A stretch of DNA of 17,029 nucleotides, from assembly GCA_031254385.1 (NCBI GenBank), contig JAIRUO010000153.1:1-17029 (forward strand). Reading direction: 5' to 3'. Under the pieces are notes generated by a model. It did not search any database, was not told where the DNA came from, and saw only the letters and a program-made list of their open reading frames with translations. Source of the DNA: Treponema sp. Lineage in GTDB: Bacteria > Spirochaetota > Spirochaetia > Treponematales > Breznakiellaceae. Below are positions 6,785-13,877 of this stretch, in pieces (position 1 is the first letter of the stretch; the number at the start of each line of letters is the position of its first letter). A program made the translations under genes and the position numbers.

Positions 6785-9534
6785 TTCCCATGGCAATGCT
6801 TATACTTTTTACCTGAACCACAGGGACAGAGATCATTCCTGCCGACCTTGGGCTGAGACCGGACTACAGTAGCGCCTTCGCTCTGCATACGCGCTGGTCC
6901 GCGTTGGCCTTGAGATGCTGCCCCAAAGGAGCTTACGCTGCTGTGGGTTGCTGTGCCCTGGCTACTGGGCTGGAAGGCCTGTCTTGCGGGTGTCTGACCC
7001 TGATTGCCGGCTAGCTGTATGCGTATCAAGTGCATCCTGGAAGCAATGGCCTGGCGTATGTCATCGATCATAGTTTCAAAAATCTGGAAGCCTTCGACTT
7101 TATATTCTGTCAACGGGTTTTTTTGTGCGTAACTGCGCAAATATACCGCTTCTCTAAGGGCTTCCATATTTTCAAGGTGATCCAGCCATTTGCGATCAAC
7201 CATAAAAAGGTACTGCTGCCTGATATAAAAATTCAAATGATCGAGGCCGATTATTTTTTCTTTTTCTTCGATGTCCAGCTTAAGATCCTCAACAATTTGT
7301 TTTTCTATCCTCTCTGGGTTTTTCAATTCTTCTTGGCGACATTTTAGGGCATAGTTAAATTTGGTTTTAAGGTTTTCCACAAGGTTCTTAAAGGCTAGGG
7401 CGCTGTCCCTGCGCTCGGATTGGCTGTATTCATCCATAAAATCCGCAACCATGTCCTGGGTTGCCGTATTGACCCTATCCTTTAGGTTATTGTCAGAAAG
7501 GATCGCGTCCCTCTGCTCATAGATGAATTTCCTCTGCTGGTTCAAAACATCGTCATATTCAAGTAGGTGCTTGCGGATTTCAAAATTGCGCTCTTCTACT
7601 TTTTTCTGCGCATTTTCTATGCTCTTGTTGAGCCAGGGATGATTAATAGGCTCTCCCGGAGACATTCCAATTTTTGACATAAGGCCCTTGATGTTTTCTC
7701 CGCCAAAGAGGCGCATCAGGTCGTCATCCATGGAAATAAAAAATTTGGATCTTCCGGGATCGCCCTGGCGGCCTGATCGGCCTCTAAGCTGGTTGTCTAT
7801 GCGGCGGCTTTCGTGGCGTTCCGTTCCTATAACGTAAAGGCCGCCCAAGGCTTTGACTTCTTCATAATCCTTATGCCATTTTTCGAATTCTTCCTTAAAC
7901 GCTTCCTCGTATTTTTCGCTTTCCGCATTTGTTCCTGCCCTTTTCCGCGCCCGGTGCTCGGGGTTTCCCCCTAGCTTGATGTCGGTTCCGCGCCCTGCCA
8001 TGTTAGTCGCAATTGTTACCGACCCTTTAGCACCGGCCTCCGCGATAATTGAGGCTTCGCGGGCGTGGTTCTTCGCGTTCAATACTTCGTGGCGTACGCC
8101 TTTGCGGGTAAGCAGGGTTGATATCTTCTCAGATTTTTCAATGGAAACAGTGCCGACTAGAAGGGGCTGACCCAACTTGTTTGCAGCCGCTATTTCGTCG
8201 CATAATGCGGTATATTTGTCTTTCTCGTTCAGGTAAATCACATCGTCCTGGTCATCTCTTGCTACAGGAAGGTTAGTGGGTATCACCGTTACCTCAAGGT
8301 TGTAGATTTTGGCGAATTCCACGGCCTCGGTATCTGCGGTTCCGGTCCCCCCTGCTATTTTCTTGTAGAGCCGGAAGTAATTCTGAAAGGTGATGGTAGC
8401 CAGGGTACGGTTGCGCTGCGCAATCTTGATGCGTTCTTTTGCCTCAATTGCCTGATGAAGCCCGTCCGAATAACGGCGGCCGTGAAGTATGCGGCCTGTG
8501 AATTCGTCAACAATCTGAACTTGCCCATCCTGAACCACATAATCCACATCAATGTGAAAGAGCTTATGCGCCCGCAAAGCCTGGGTAAAGTAATGGATAA
8601 ATTCAAAGTTTTCTTCATCTACAATTGCGCCTTTAATCAGGTTGCGCTTCTTTAGCAGATCCTCAATTTTGGCAAGCCCGGCATTGCTAAAAGAAACGTT
8701 CTTGTTTTTTTCGTTTAGCTTGTAATCGCCGATAATTTCTTCGCCCTGGGTTTCGTCAGGGTATTCGTCATTATCTTTTTTCTGTACTTCTTCAAGTGAA
8801 CCGAGCAAACGGTCAACCTCGGCAAACTTAAAAGTATCGTCTTCTGCAGCGCCGGAAATGATAAGCGGCGTTCTTGCCTCGTCAATGAGGATTGAGTCAA
8901 TTTCGTCAATGATACAGTAATTGTGGCCGCGCTGTACCCTGCTTTCCAGATCGCGGCACATATTGTCCCTTAGGTAATCAAAACCGAATTCGTTATTGGT
9001 GCCGTAGGTTATGTCGCAGGCGTAATTTTCCTTGCGCCTTGCATTATCCATGTCAGAAAGTATGGTTCCGACAGTCATTCCCAGGTAGCTGAAGACAGGC
9101 CGCATCCATTCCGCATCCCTGCTTGCCAGGTAGTCGTTTACGGTTACAACGTGAATGCCCTTGCCCGGAATGGCGTTAAGGTAGGCCGCCGCAACCACCA
9201 TCAGGGTTTTGCCTTCGCCTGTTTTTAGTTCTGCGATTTTGCCTTGGTGCAGCACAACGGAACCCAAGACCTGCACGTCATAGGGCCGCTCCCCCAGGTT
9301 ACGCCTGCTGGCTTCCCTGGCCAGGGCAAAGGCTTCTGGCAGCAGCGCATCCAGGCTCTCTCCTTTTACGTAACGCTCCTTTAGCCGCTCTGTCATCTGG
9401 GGGTATTCCTCTGCCTTAAGGCTCGCCGCCCAGCTCTCTTTTTCATTTACCGCATGCAATATAGGAAGCAGCGCTTTAAGGTTCCTCTCGTGCTGGGACC
9501 CAAAAAAGAACTTTATTAGGGTATCAATAAACAT
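6781..9534 (-). CDS. secA: Protein translocase ATPase SecA
   Basis: SecA is the ATPase motor that drives unfolded preproteins through SecYEG. Numbering from the upstream ATG at 9546 (921 aa), Walker A TGEGKT is at 109-114 and the Walker B DEID at 214-217 within DEIDSILIDEARTPLI. TNMAGRGTDIKLGG and ERHESRRIDNQLRGRSGRQGDPG mark the second nucleotide-binding domain. A Gln/Ser-rich linker precedes the C-terminal zinc tail, CPCGSGKKYKHCHGK, with Cys907, Cys909, Cys918 and His919 as ligands; this tail contacts SecB or phospholipid. I prefer ATG 9534: TTGACA-16 nt-TATGAA overlaps the 9546 ATG, so transcription should start at about 9534. Neither start has a Shine-Dalgarno sequence. The protein is full length and intact. 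Confidence 0.97.
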   Translation of the reverse strand: MFIDTLIKFFFGSQHERNLKALLPILHAVNEKESWAASLKAEEYPQMTERLKERYVKGESLDALLPEAFALAREASRRNLGERPYDVQVLGSVVLHQGKIAELKTGEGKTLMVVAAAYLNAIPGKGIHVVTVNDYLASRDAEWMRPVFSYLGMTVGTILSDMDNARRKENYACDITYGTNNEFGFDYLRDNMCRDLESRVQRGHNYCIIDEIDSILIDEARTPLIISGAAEDDTFKFAEVDRLLGSLEEVQKKDNDEYPDETQGEEIIGDYKLNEKNKNVSFSNAGLAKIEDLLKKRNLIKGAIVDEENFEFIHYFTQALRAHKLFHIDVDYVVQDGQVQIVDEFTGRILHGRRYSDGLHQAIEAKERIKIAQRNRTLATITFQNYFRLYKKIAGGTGTADTEAVEFAKIYNLEVTVIPTNLPVARDDQDDVIYLNEKDKYTALCDEIAAANKLGQPLLVGTVSIEKSEKISTLLTRKGVRHEVLNAKNHAREASIIAEAGAKGSVTIATNMAGRGTDIKLGGNPEHRARKRAGTNAESEKYEEAFKEEFEKWHKDYEEVKALGGLYVIGTERHESRRIDNQLRGRSGRQGDPGRSKFFISMDDDLMRLFGGENIKGLMSKIGMSPGEPINHPWLNKSIENAQKKVEERNFEIRKHLLEYDDVLNQQRKFIYEQRDAILSDNNLKDRVNTATQDMVADFMDEYSQSERRDSALAFKNLVENLKTKFNYALKCRQEELKNPERIEKQIVEDLKLDIEEKEKIIGLDHLNFYIRQQYLFMVDRKWLDHLENMEALREAVYLRSYAQKNPLTEYKVEGFQIFETMIDDIRQAIASRMHLIRIQLAGNQGQTPARQAFQPSSQGTATHSSVSSFGAASQGQRGPARMQSEGATVVRSQPKVGRNDLCPCGSGKKYKHCHGK

Positions 9535-9541
9535 GGTTTTA

Positions 9542-9569
9542 TTCATACACGTGTGTTTCTATTTGTCAA
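9542..9569 (-). promoter_or_regulatory. Promoter of secA
   Basis: A consensus -35 TTGACA (9569-9564), a 16-nt spacer and TATGAA (9547-9542) lie on the minus strand. The -10 contains the upstream ATG at 9546, so translation from there is unlikely. The predicted start of transcription coincides with ATG 9534, making this a leaderless candidate. Confidence 0.5.
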
Positions 9570-9573
9570 CTAT

Positions 9574-9698
9574 GGGGAAGGGACTAGGGATCGGGGACTA
9601 AGGGGACTGGGGGAGTGAAAAGTGAGAAGTGAAAGACAGGCGCTGCACTCTGCTCTCTACTCCTTGCTCTCTTTTCCCTTCTCCCTTTTCCCTGCTTT
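9574..9698. repeat. Facing purine and pyrimidine 7-nt arrays upstream of secA
   Basis: The left arm (9574-9636) is nine purine-rich heptamers: GGGGAAG, GGACTAG, GGATCGG, GGACTAA, GGGGACT, GGGGGAG, TGAAAAG, TGAGAAG, TGAAAGA. After 6 nt the right arm (9643-9698) is eight pyrimidine-rich heptamers: CTGCACT, CTGCTCT, CTACTCC, TTGCTCT, CTTTTCC, CTTCTCC, CTTTTCC, CTGCTTT. The arms are approximately complementary, so a long hairpin is possible. The units are more degenerate than elsewhere but the 7-nt phase is clear. It forms the left border of the accessory segment. Confidence 0.7.
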
Positions 9699-9983
9699 CA
9701 CGCTGCTTCTAGCGTAAAGCCGCTTGTAATTTCGCGGGGCTCCTTCAGCAAAATGCTGGAGCCGGAATACTGGCTGGCGATGACCACGCGGTAGTTTCTT
9801 GGCAGTACCAGCATGGGGGCAAGACCGATGATGCGGGTTGCGGTGTTTTCTGCTATGGCGCTCGTTTACCTTTACCCTCCGGTTGTCCTCGACTGACTCA
9901 AATATATAACTAATATCTCCAATCGTCCACAAATTCTTCATTTTTTTCAAAAAACCATAATAGTCCTGCTTATCCTTGATCAA
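9698..9983 (-). pseudogene. Decayed gene remnant, frameshifted
   Basis: Two different minus-strand frames look protein-like. The upstream one (from a TTG at 9983) begins IKDKQDYYGFLKKMKN and stays plausible to about 9870. The downstream one (9865-9698, 55 codons) reads through TATRIIGLAPMLVLPRNYRV and ends EITSGFTLEAA before a TGA at 9700-9698. The second frame has a TAA just upstream and no start codon before an internal ATG, so a frameshift or deletion joins them. I do not recognise the protein. The stop codon sits at the edge of the heptamer array. It could alternatively be two unrelated fragments. Confidence 0.35.
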
Positions 9984-10045
9984 AGCTGGTGCTTGATCGC
10001 AATCTAAGTTGGTGCTTTTCCTTGATCCAAGTTAGAGCTTTTTGC
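9975..10045. repeat. Three imperfect CTTGATC-led direct repeats
   Basis: CTTGATC occurs at 9975, 9992 and 10021. Each copy is followed by a related tail (AAGCTGGTGCTT, AAGTTGGTGCTTTT, AAGTTAGAGCTTTT). The repeats resemble the multiple end-binding sites of an insertion sequence, but no transposase is present here. They overlap the 5' part of the decayed gene. Confidence 0.45.
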
Positions 10046-10066
10046 AATATTTACTGGATCGTCATT

Positions 10067-10173
10067 TAACCACTGATTACACGGATTTTAACAGATTGCA
10101 CGGATAAGAGAAGGGAAAATTAGAATTCATTCTTAATCCGTGTCATTCGTCTTTATCCGTATAATCCGTGGTT
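10067..10173. repeat. Imperfect inverted repeat of ATCCGTG type
   Basis: AACCACTGATTACACGGATT at the left end is mirrored, imperfectly, by TAATCCGTG ... TATCCGTATAATCCGTGGTT at the right end, around a roughly 25-nt A/G-rich loop. Intergenic repeats built on ATCCGTGTAATCCGTGG are known to me from many unrelated bacteria. It looks like a non-autonomous element without coding capacity. A degenerate fragment of the same family recurs at 12813-12835, overlapping the stop of the SUMF1-like gene. Confidence 0.65.
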
Positions 10174-10209
10174 TAAAAACAGATGGGTGCTGGACACCAG
10201 TTTTACCAC
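10166..10209 (+). repeat. 44-nt direct repeat, copy 1 (before MORN gene)
   Basis: This segment matches 10803-10846 at 36 of 44 positions. Both begin CCGTGG, pass through an A-run and ACAGA, contain a GTGC/GCCA-type mini-palindrome, and end CACCAGTTTTACCA. Copy 1 shares its first bases with the end of the ATCCGTG inverted repeat. The two copies bracket the MORN-repeat gene. Confidence 0.7.
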
Positions 10210-10218
10210 TAATACCCC

Positions 10219-10248
10219 TTGAATTGGTATGAACATAATTAATATAAT
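10219..10248 (+). promoter_or_regulatory. Promoter for the MORN-repeat gene
   Basis: TTGAAT (10219-10224), an 18-nt spacer and a consensus TATAAT (10243-10248) lie about 28 nt before the ATG at 10276. Transcription would start near 10255 and leave a short leader that holds the AAAGGAG ribosome site (10263-10269). Confidence 0.5.
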
Positions 10249-10275
10249 ACTCAAATTGAAATAAAGGAGAAAATT

Positions 10276-10776
10276 ATGAGTGAGAAAGGAAAAATAACAG
10301 ACCCTAATGGTGAAACTTACGAAGGCGATCTTGTTGACGGCATACCGCACGGCAAAGGAAAAAAGACATAGATTATCGGCTCTTCTTACGAAGGCGATTG
10401 GGTTAATGGTAAACCGCACGGCAAAGGGAAATTCACAGGGTCTAACGGCGTTACTTACGAAGGCGATTTCGTAAACGGCAATTCACATGGCAAAGGGAAA
10501 AAGACATTGACTAATGGCGATGTATACGAAGGCGATTTTGTTGACAATAAATATAAAGGAAAAGGTAAATATACTTCGCGTGAAGGTTGTTTCGTTTACG
10601 AAGGCGATTTTGTTGAGGGCAACCAACACGGCAAAGGGATAAGAACTTATCCTGACGGCAAAATCTTCGTAGGTGAATACAAAGACGGCAATAGAATCAA
10701 AGGGAAAATGACCTATCCCAACGGCAAAGTTGAAGAAGGAAACTGGGATAATGACAAATTTTTAGGGAAATATTAA
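10276..10776 (+). pseudogene. MORN-repeat protein gene interrupted by an in-frame amber codon
   Basis: From ATG 10276 (AAAGGAG 6 nt upstream) the frame encodes MSEKGKITDPNGETYEGDLV and continues to the stop at 10774-10776, 167 codons including stops. It is broken only by TAG at 10369-10371 (codon 32). Both sides are the same repeat: about seven MORN units of the form YEGDFVNG-x-x-HGKGK, each near 23 residues. The first lies before the stop and the rest after it. MORN repeats form beta-hairpin arrays that can bind lipids or scaffold proteins, and bacterial ones are often of unknown role. A shorter product could start at TTG 10507. A point mutation, suppression or sequencing error are all possible. 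The last units (VGEYKDGN, EEGNWDND) are degenerate. Flanked by direct repeats. Confidence 0.75.
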
Positions 10777-10802
10777 CTGGTAACGCAAATCGGTTGAGTA
10801 TA

Positions 10803-10846
10803 CCGTGGTTAAAAAACAGAAAGTTGCCAGGCACCAGTTTTACCAG
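10803..10846 (+). repeat. 44-nt direct repeat, copy 2 (after MORN gene)
   Basis: This is the partner of 10166-10209, with 36 of 44 identical positions. It starts 26 nt after the MORN stop codon and ends just before the promoter-like region of the Hint gene. A shorter relative, GTGCCAGTCACC, occurs after the Hint gene at 11611-11622. Confidence 0.7.
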
Positions 10847-10851
10847 AAAAA

Positions 10852-10881
10852 TTGCTTGACAGGAACTATAGTATATATGTA
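10852..10881 (+). promoter_or_regulatory. Possible promoter of the Hint-domain gene
   Basis: TATGTA (10876-10881) ends 7 nt before ATG 10889. A perfect TTGACA is present at 10856-10861 but only 14 nt away. TTGCTT at 10852-10857 gives an 18-nt spacer. There is no Shine-Dalgarno sequence before 10889, so the message would be leaderless. Confidence 0.3.
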
Positions 10882-10888
10882 CCATTAA

Positions 10889-11590
10889 ATGTTGAAAAAA
10901 TGCTTTTATAGCAAAAGGAGCTTGTTTATTTCTAGTTATGGTAAAGCTGTATATATGACTAATGTTCATGCCAATGGTCAGCCTGTATATATCACTGATG
11001 TACAGGCTAATGGTCAGCCTGTATATGTAACTAATGTTGAAGCCAATGGTCAGCCTGTATATATCACTGATGTACAGGCTAATGGTCAGCCTGTATATAT
11101 GTCAGGTTGTTTTCCTGCATCAGAACTCGTAAATATACGCCCTGATGAGTATGTTCCTATTGGCTCATTAAAAACAGGGGACAAGATTGGTTCTTGGGAC
11201 CTGGAAAGGAAAAAAATGCAATACACCAGCGTAACAGGGATACATAAGTACATCGTGAATGACATAATTTGTTTTAATAACGCTATGCGAGTTTCAGCAT
11301 CTCACCCTCTTATGGTTGTTGAACAAGCCGAAAATGGGATATTCATGCCTATATGGAAAGTGGCGTTTGATGTAAATGTTGGCGATTGCATGGTTGGAGT
11401 TGATGGTAAACTTATTGCAGTTAAAATAAAGGGCAAGCATTGGTACAACTCTGGTGTAGAAGTTTTAAATCTTTCGACAGACTGCGGAGCTCCTTTCCTG
11501 GTAGGAAACTGTGTTGTTAGGGCAGAAAACGCGCAAGACAGTATAGAGTGGGCAAATACCCCTGTTACTCAAAAACTATTAGCTGCTTAA
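10889..11590 (+). CDS. Hint (hedgehog/intein)-domain protein with N-terminal 12-residue repeats
   Basis: The 233-aa protein has two parts. Residues 21-71 are four tandem 12-residue units, VYITDVQANGQP and variants, encoded by near-identical 36-nt units. From Cys74 (SGCFPASELV) it reads like a Hint domain: an N-terminal Cys, then IGSLKTGDKIGSWD in place of the usual hydrophobic-LKVGDKVLSYD block. SASHPLMVV (136-144) fits the block-B T-x-x-H motif. A late block, VEVLNLSTD...FLVGNCVVRAEN (190-214), ends in Asn where self-processing Hint domains often end HN. Hint domains cleave or splice the chain at the N-terminal Cys and occur in bacterial polymorphic toxins and secreted proteins. Only about 19 residues follow. 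No signal peptide is visible. The role is unknown, but self-processing is plausible. Confidence 0.7.
   Translation: MLKKCFYSKRSLFISSYGKAVYMTNVHANGQPVYITDVQANGQPVYVTNVEANGQPVYITDVQANGQPVYMSGCFPASELVNIRPDEYVPIGSLKTGDKIGSWDLERKKMQYTSVTGIHKYIVNDIICFNNAMRVSASHPLMVVEQAENGIFMPIWKVAFDVNVGDCMVGVDGKLIAVKIKGKHWYNSGVEVLNLSTDCGAPFLVGNCVVRAENAQDSIEWANTPVTQKLLAA
10949..11092 (+). repeat. Four 36-nt tandem coding repeats
   Basis: Units lie at 10949, 10985, 11021 and 11057, each ending in GGTCAGCCT, with a 9-nt partial fifth from 11093. Units 2 and 4 are nearly identical, while 1 and 3 differ in the ACTAATGTT core, giving a 72-nt higher-order period. The low divergence suggests recent expansion or conversion. 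The reading frame is preserved by any unit gain or loss. Confidence 0.9.
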
Positions 11591-11624
11591 CAAAAAAAAT
11601 ATGCAAAAAAGTGCCAGTCACCAT

Positions 11625-11645
11625 GTGCTGCAGGGATTGCAGCAC
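11625..11645 (+). other. Perfect 8-bp hairpin after the Hint gene
   Basis: GTGCTGCA and TGCAGCAC pair around a GGGAT loop. No T-run follows on the plus strand, so it is not a canonical terminator. It follows an A-rich stretch and the GTGCCAGTCACC motif, and may belong to the same repeat family as 10166 and 10803. Confidence 0.5.
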
Positions 11646-11694
11646 GGCCGCATTAGTAGGATGAATCACAATTTTCTTAAAGGAGTAACCTTCA

Positions 11695-12822
11695 ATGGAT
11701 TGGAAAGCAGACTTCGTCTCTAATTTGCAAAGACGCATCATGACCTTAAGTGGTTATGGTTTCGATACCATCCTCTTCGACCCAAAGAGGCTTTCGAGGT
11801 ATCTCAAAAGAGAGGGTTTACCTAAATTAGAAAAAAAAGTACTTGTAAAATGTGCGAAACACAAAATTCCACAGATATTGAAAGATGCCGCCGAACCGGA
11901 TCGTTTAGACATTAAAGAGAAGTTAAGCCAAAGGCTGCATGAGAAAGAGCGTTTTGATCTAGATCTGTGCAGGGAAGCATTAGATATACTTGCGAAGGTG
12001 TTATTTTATGAAACTCCGCGAACTCTTGATCCAGAATTTATTAAAGCAAGAGCTAAGAAGTTAATGGAAGAATCAGAAGATCTGCAATACAAAATACTTT
12101 ACGGCGAATCAAGGCCCGAGCCGGTAAGAGCAGCAGCTACCAAATTTTACCGCATTAGAGGCGGCACTTTCCAGAAGGTAAGTGATAATGGCGAGGTACG
12201 TACAGTAACAATTAGCAGTTTTATAATGGCGGAGTACCCCGTAACACAGAGGGAATGGCGTATAGTGATGGGTGATAATCCCAGTCATTTTACGGGGGAT
12301 AATCTTCCGGTTGAGAATGTGAACTTTTTTAAAGCCGCTGAATACTGCAACAGGCTGAGCCAAATGCATGAGCTGGCTCCCGCATACACGGTAAACATGG
12401 CAGATATTAAGGTAACCTGGAATAGTAGCGCCAATGGATACCGCCTGCCAACGGAGGCGGAATGGGAATATGCGGCGCGTGGCGGGAACGGATCACCCGG
12501 CGATTTTAAATATGCAGGAAGCAATAATGCAGATGAAGTGGCTTGGCACAGTGGGAACAGCGGAGGGCAAACACAGCCCGTAGGGACAAAGAAAGCCAAC
12601 GGGCTGGGGCTTTATGACATGAGCGGAAACGTATGGGAATGGTGCTGGGATTCGAAGTACGATGAATATCGTAATACGGCCGAGGGTATCCCTAGCCGCG
12701 TGGTTCGCGGCGGAAGCTGGGACTCTGGGGCTCGGGACCTACGTTCCGCGTTCGATAATAACAACCCTTTTCTTAATTCCAAGGAAATCGGCTTTCGCCT
12801 AGTCCGCGCCGATAACGGATAA
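11695..12822 (+). CDS. SUMF1/formylglycine-generating-enzyme-like protein with novel N-terminal domain
   Basis: Residues 1-140 form a charged, mostly helical N-terminal domain that I do not recognise. Residues 148-375 are a SUMF1-type C-type-lectin-fold domain: FYRIRGGTFQ, YPVTQREWRIVMGDNPSHF, RLPTEAEWEYAARGG (250-264), GLYDMSGNVWEW (305-316), RVVRGGSWD and a terminal IGFRLVR. The active-site cysteine pair of true formylglycine-generating enzymes is missing from the RGGSW...GFR segment, so sulfatase maturation is unlikely. The scaffold of the last 35 residues resembles variable regions of diversity-generating-retroelement targets, which use the same fold. AAAGGAG lies 9 nt before the ATG. The last codons run into a fragment of the ATCCGTG repeat. 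Probable role: ligand binding or signalling scaffold; uncertain. Confidence 0.82.
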   Translation: MDWKADFVSNLQRRIMTLSGYGFDTILFDPKRLSRYLKREGLPKLEKKVLVKCAKHKIPQILKDAAEPDRLDIKEKLSQRLHEKERFDLDLCREALDILAKVLFYETPRTLDPEFIKARAKKLMEESEDLQYKILYGESRPEPVRAAATKFYRIRGGTFQKVSDNGEVRTVTISSFIMAEYPVTQREWRIVMGDNPSHFTGDNLPVENVNFFKAAEYCNRLSQMHELAPAYTVNMADIKVTWNSSANGYRLPTEAEWEYAARGGNGSPGDFKYAGSNNADEVAWHSGNSGGQTQPVGTKKANGLGLYDMSGNVWEWCWDSKYDEYRNTAEGIPSRVVRGGSWDSGARDLRSAFDNNNPFLNSKEIGFRLVRADNG

Positions 12823-12880
12823 TCACGGATTTACGCAGAAGGGTGCCATATGCGTTAACTCAAACGAGGGTGGAATAAAC

Positions 12881-13870
12881 ATGGAATCTAGAAAAAAGAC
12901 TTCCATAGCAACAGGTTTAGTAAAACCGAAAACAACGGCTCTTTTTTTTGACAAGCTTTGGGTTCCAGCATTGCCCGATAGGTTTGATTATATTCCAGAA
13001 GAATTGTTATTTATGAATTTACCACATGAATTGTTAGTGAAGAATTTACCACCAAAATTTCAGTATAAATTGTCACAAGAATATTGGTGTGGAGCAATTG
13101 GTAGTAGAACGTTGGATTGTTATTTTGAAGAAATCTTAAAGAGGCTTAATGATGCGAAAATAGAATTTCCAGATAAAATTATATTCGACTCAAGAAGAAA
13201 TGGGACTCTTCTTAACATTGTTGATATCTGTAAAAGAGAAATAAATATGGATATAACGCCAATTTTTAATGAAAAGACAGAATTTAAAAGTAGTGCTGCT
13301 CATTGGGTAAATAAGTTATCATGGGATTTGGAAAGAAGAGAGGGAATTCCTAACAGAAAAATTAATGTATTGGAAGTATGTATTAGAAACATACCTTCCA
13401 TTATTGAAGAGCAACTTCACTGGCAGCAAGTTCTAGAAGTCAGGCAAGATAAAAAAAGTTTTGACAGCATTAAAAGGCTTAAGCGTTGGTTTAATGCAGA
13501 GTTTGCTGGTAAATCAGAGGGCGAGATTATCGAAGGTCTTGAAAGAAGCATAGAAGACTACAGCTTTTCTATCAAAAAACATGGCGTTACCACAATGATA
13601 GGCAGCATATCTTCATTCTTGACATCTTCGGCTTCCGCCATTACTGTACTGGCGGGAAATGCGCTAGAGATAGTTTCAGCTTATTTTGTTGTAAGTACAG
13701 GTATATTTACCTTTGCTTCTGAAAAAATGGCTGAATGTATAGAAAAAAAGAGATGGCCAATCGCATTTCTCTACAATACAGATAAAATTATTGAGAGTAA
13801 TGACAAGGTAATTATTAACACCCCTGATAAGGAACACCTAATCCTGAACTATCGCCCAAACTACACATAA
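12881..13870 (+). CDS. Unrecognised 329-aa protein with a hydrophobic C-terminal segment
   Basis: I do not recognise the family. The N-terminal part contains TTALFFDKLWVPALPDRFDY (residues 18-37), then a soluble, mixed helical region rich in charged residues. Residues 236-280 are hydrophobic and small-residue rich (TTMIGSISSFLTSS... IVSAYFVVSTGIFTFAS), enough for one or two membrane passes or a buried helical pair. A short soluble tail follows. The DNA is visibly AT-richer than the neighbouring lipoprotein and repair genes, in keeping with transfer. GAGGG (12866-12870) precedes the ATG. A separate protein-like stretch directly downstream suggests the locus is rearranged. An immunity or defence role would fit the neighbourhood, but the sequence does not show it. 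Confidence 0.65.
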   Translation: MESRKKTSIATGLVKPKTTALFFDKLWVPALPDRFDYIPEELLFMNLPHELLVKNLPPKFQYKLSQEYWCGAIGSRTLDCYFEEILKRLNDAKIEFPDKIIFDSRRNGTLLNIVDICKREINMDITPIFNEKTEFKSSAAHWVNKLSWDLERREGIPNRKINVLEVCIRNIPSIIEEQLHWQQVLEVRQDKKSFDSIKRLKRWFNAEFAGKSEGEIIEGLERSIEDYSFSIKKHGVTTMIGSISSFLTSSASAITVLAGNALEIVSAYFVVSTGIFTFASEKMAECIEKKRWPIAFLYNTDKIIESNDKVIINTPDKEHLILNYRPNYT

Positions 13871-13877
13871 CAGCAGA

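Noticed and set aside
8355..8618. Second-frame open reading frame inside secA
   Set aside because: It overlaps conserved SecA motifs, has no ribosome site and its protein looks like a shadow of the main frame. Other overlapping frames in the window were dismissed for the same reason.
9535..9546. ATG 9546 as the secA start
   Set aside because: It lies within the TATGAA -10 hexamer and has no ribosome site. ATG 9534 matches the usual SecA N-terminus, although 9546 is not excluded.
9643..9698. Pyrimidine-rich tract as a simple low-complexity run
   Set aside because: It has a clear 7-nt phase and faces a purine-rich heptamer arm, so it was classed with the arrays.
10949..11092. Regular 36-nt repeats as a CRISPR array
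   Set aside because: The units are directly adjacent with no spacers, lie in an open reading frame and encode a 12-residue repeat.
11625..11645. Hairpin as a rho-independent terminator
   Set aside because: The stem is perfect, but no T-run follows on the plus strand and the nearest one on the minus strand is too far away.
11695..12822. Active formylglycine-generating enzyme
   Set aside because: The cysteine pair needed for catalysis is absent in the RGGSW to GFR segment, and no sulfatase gene is nearby.
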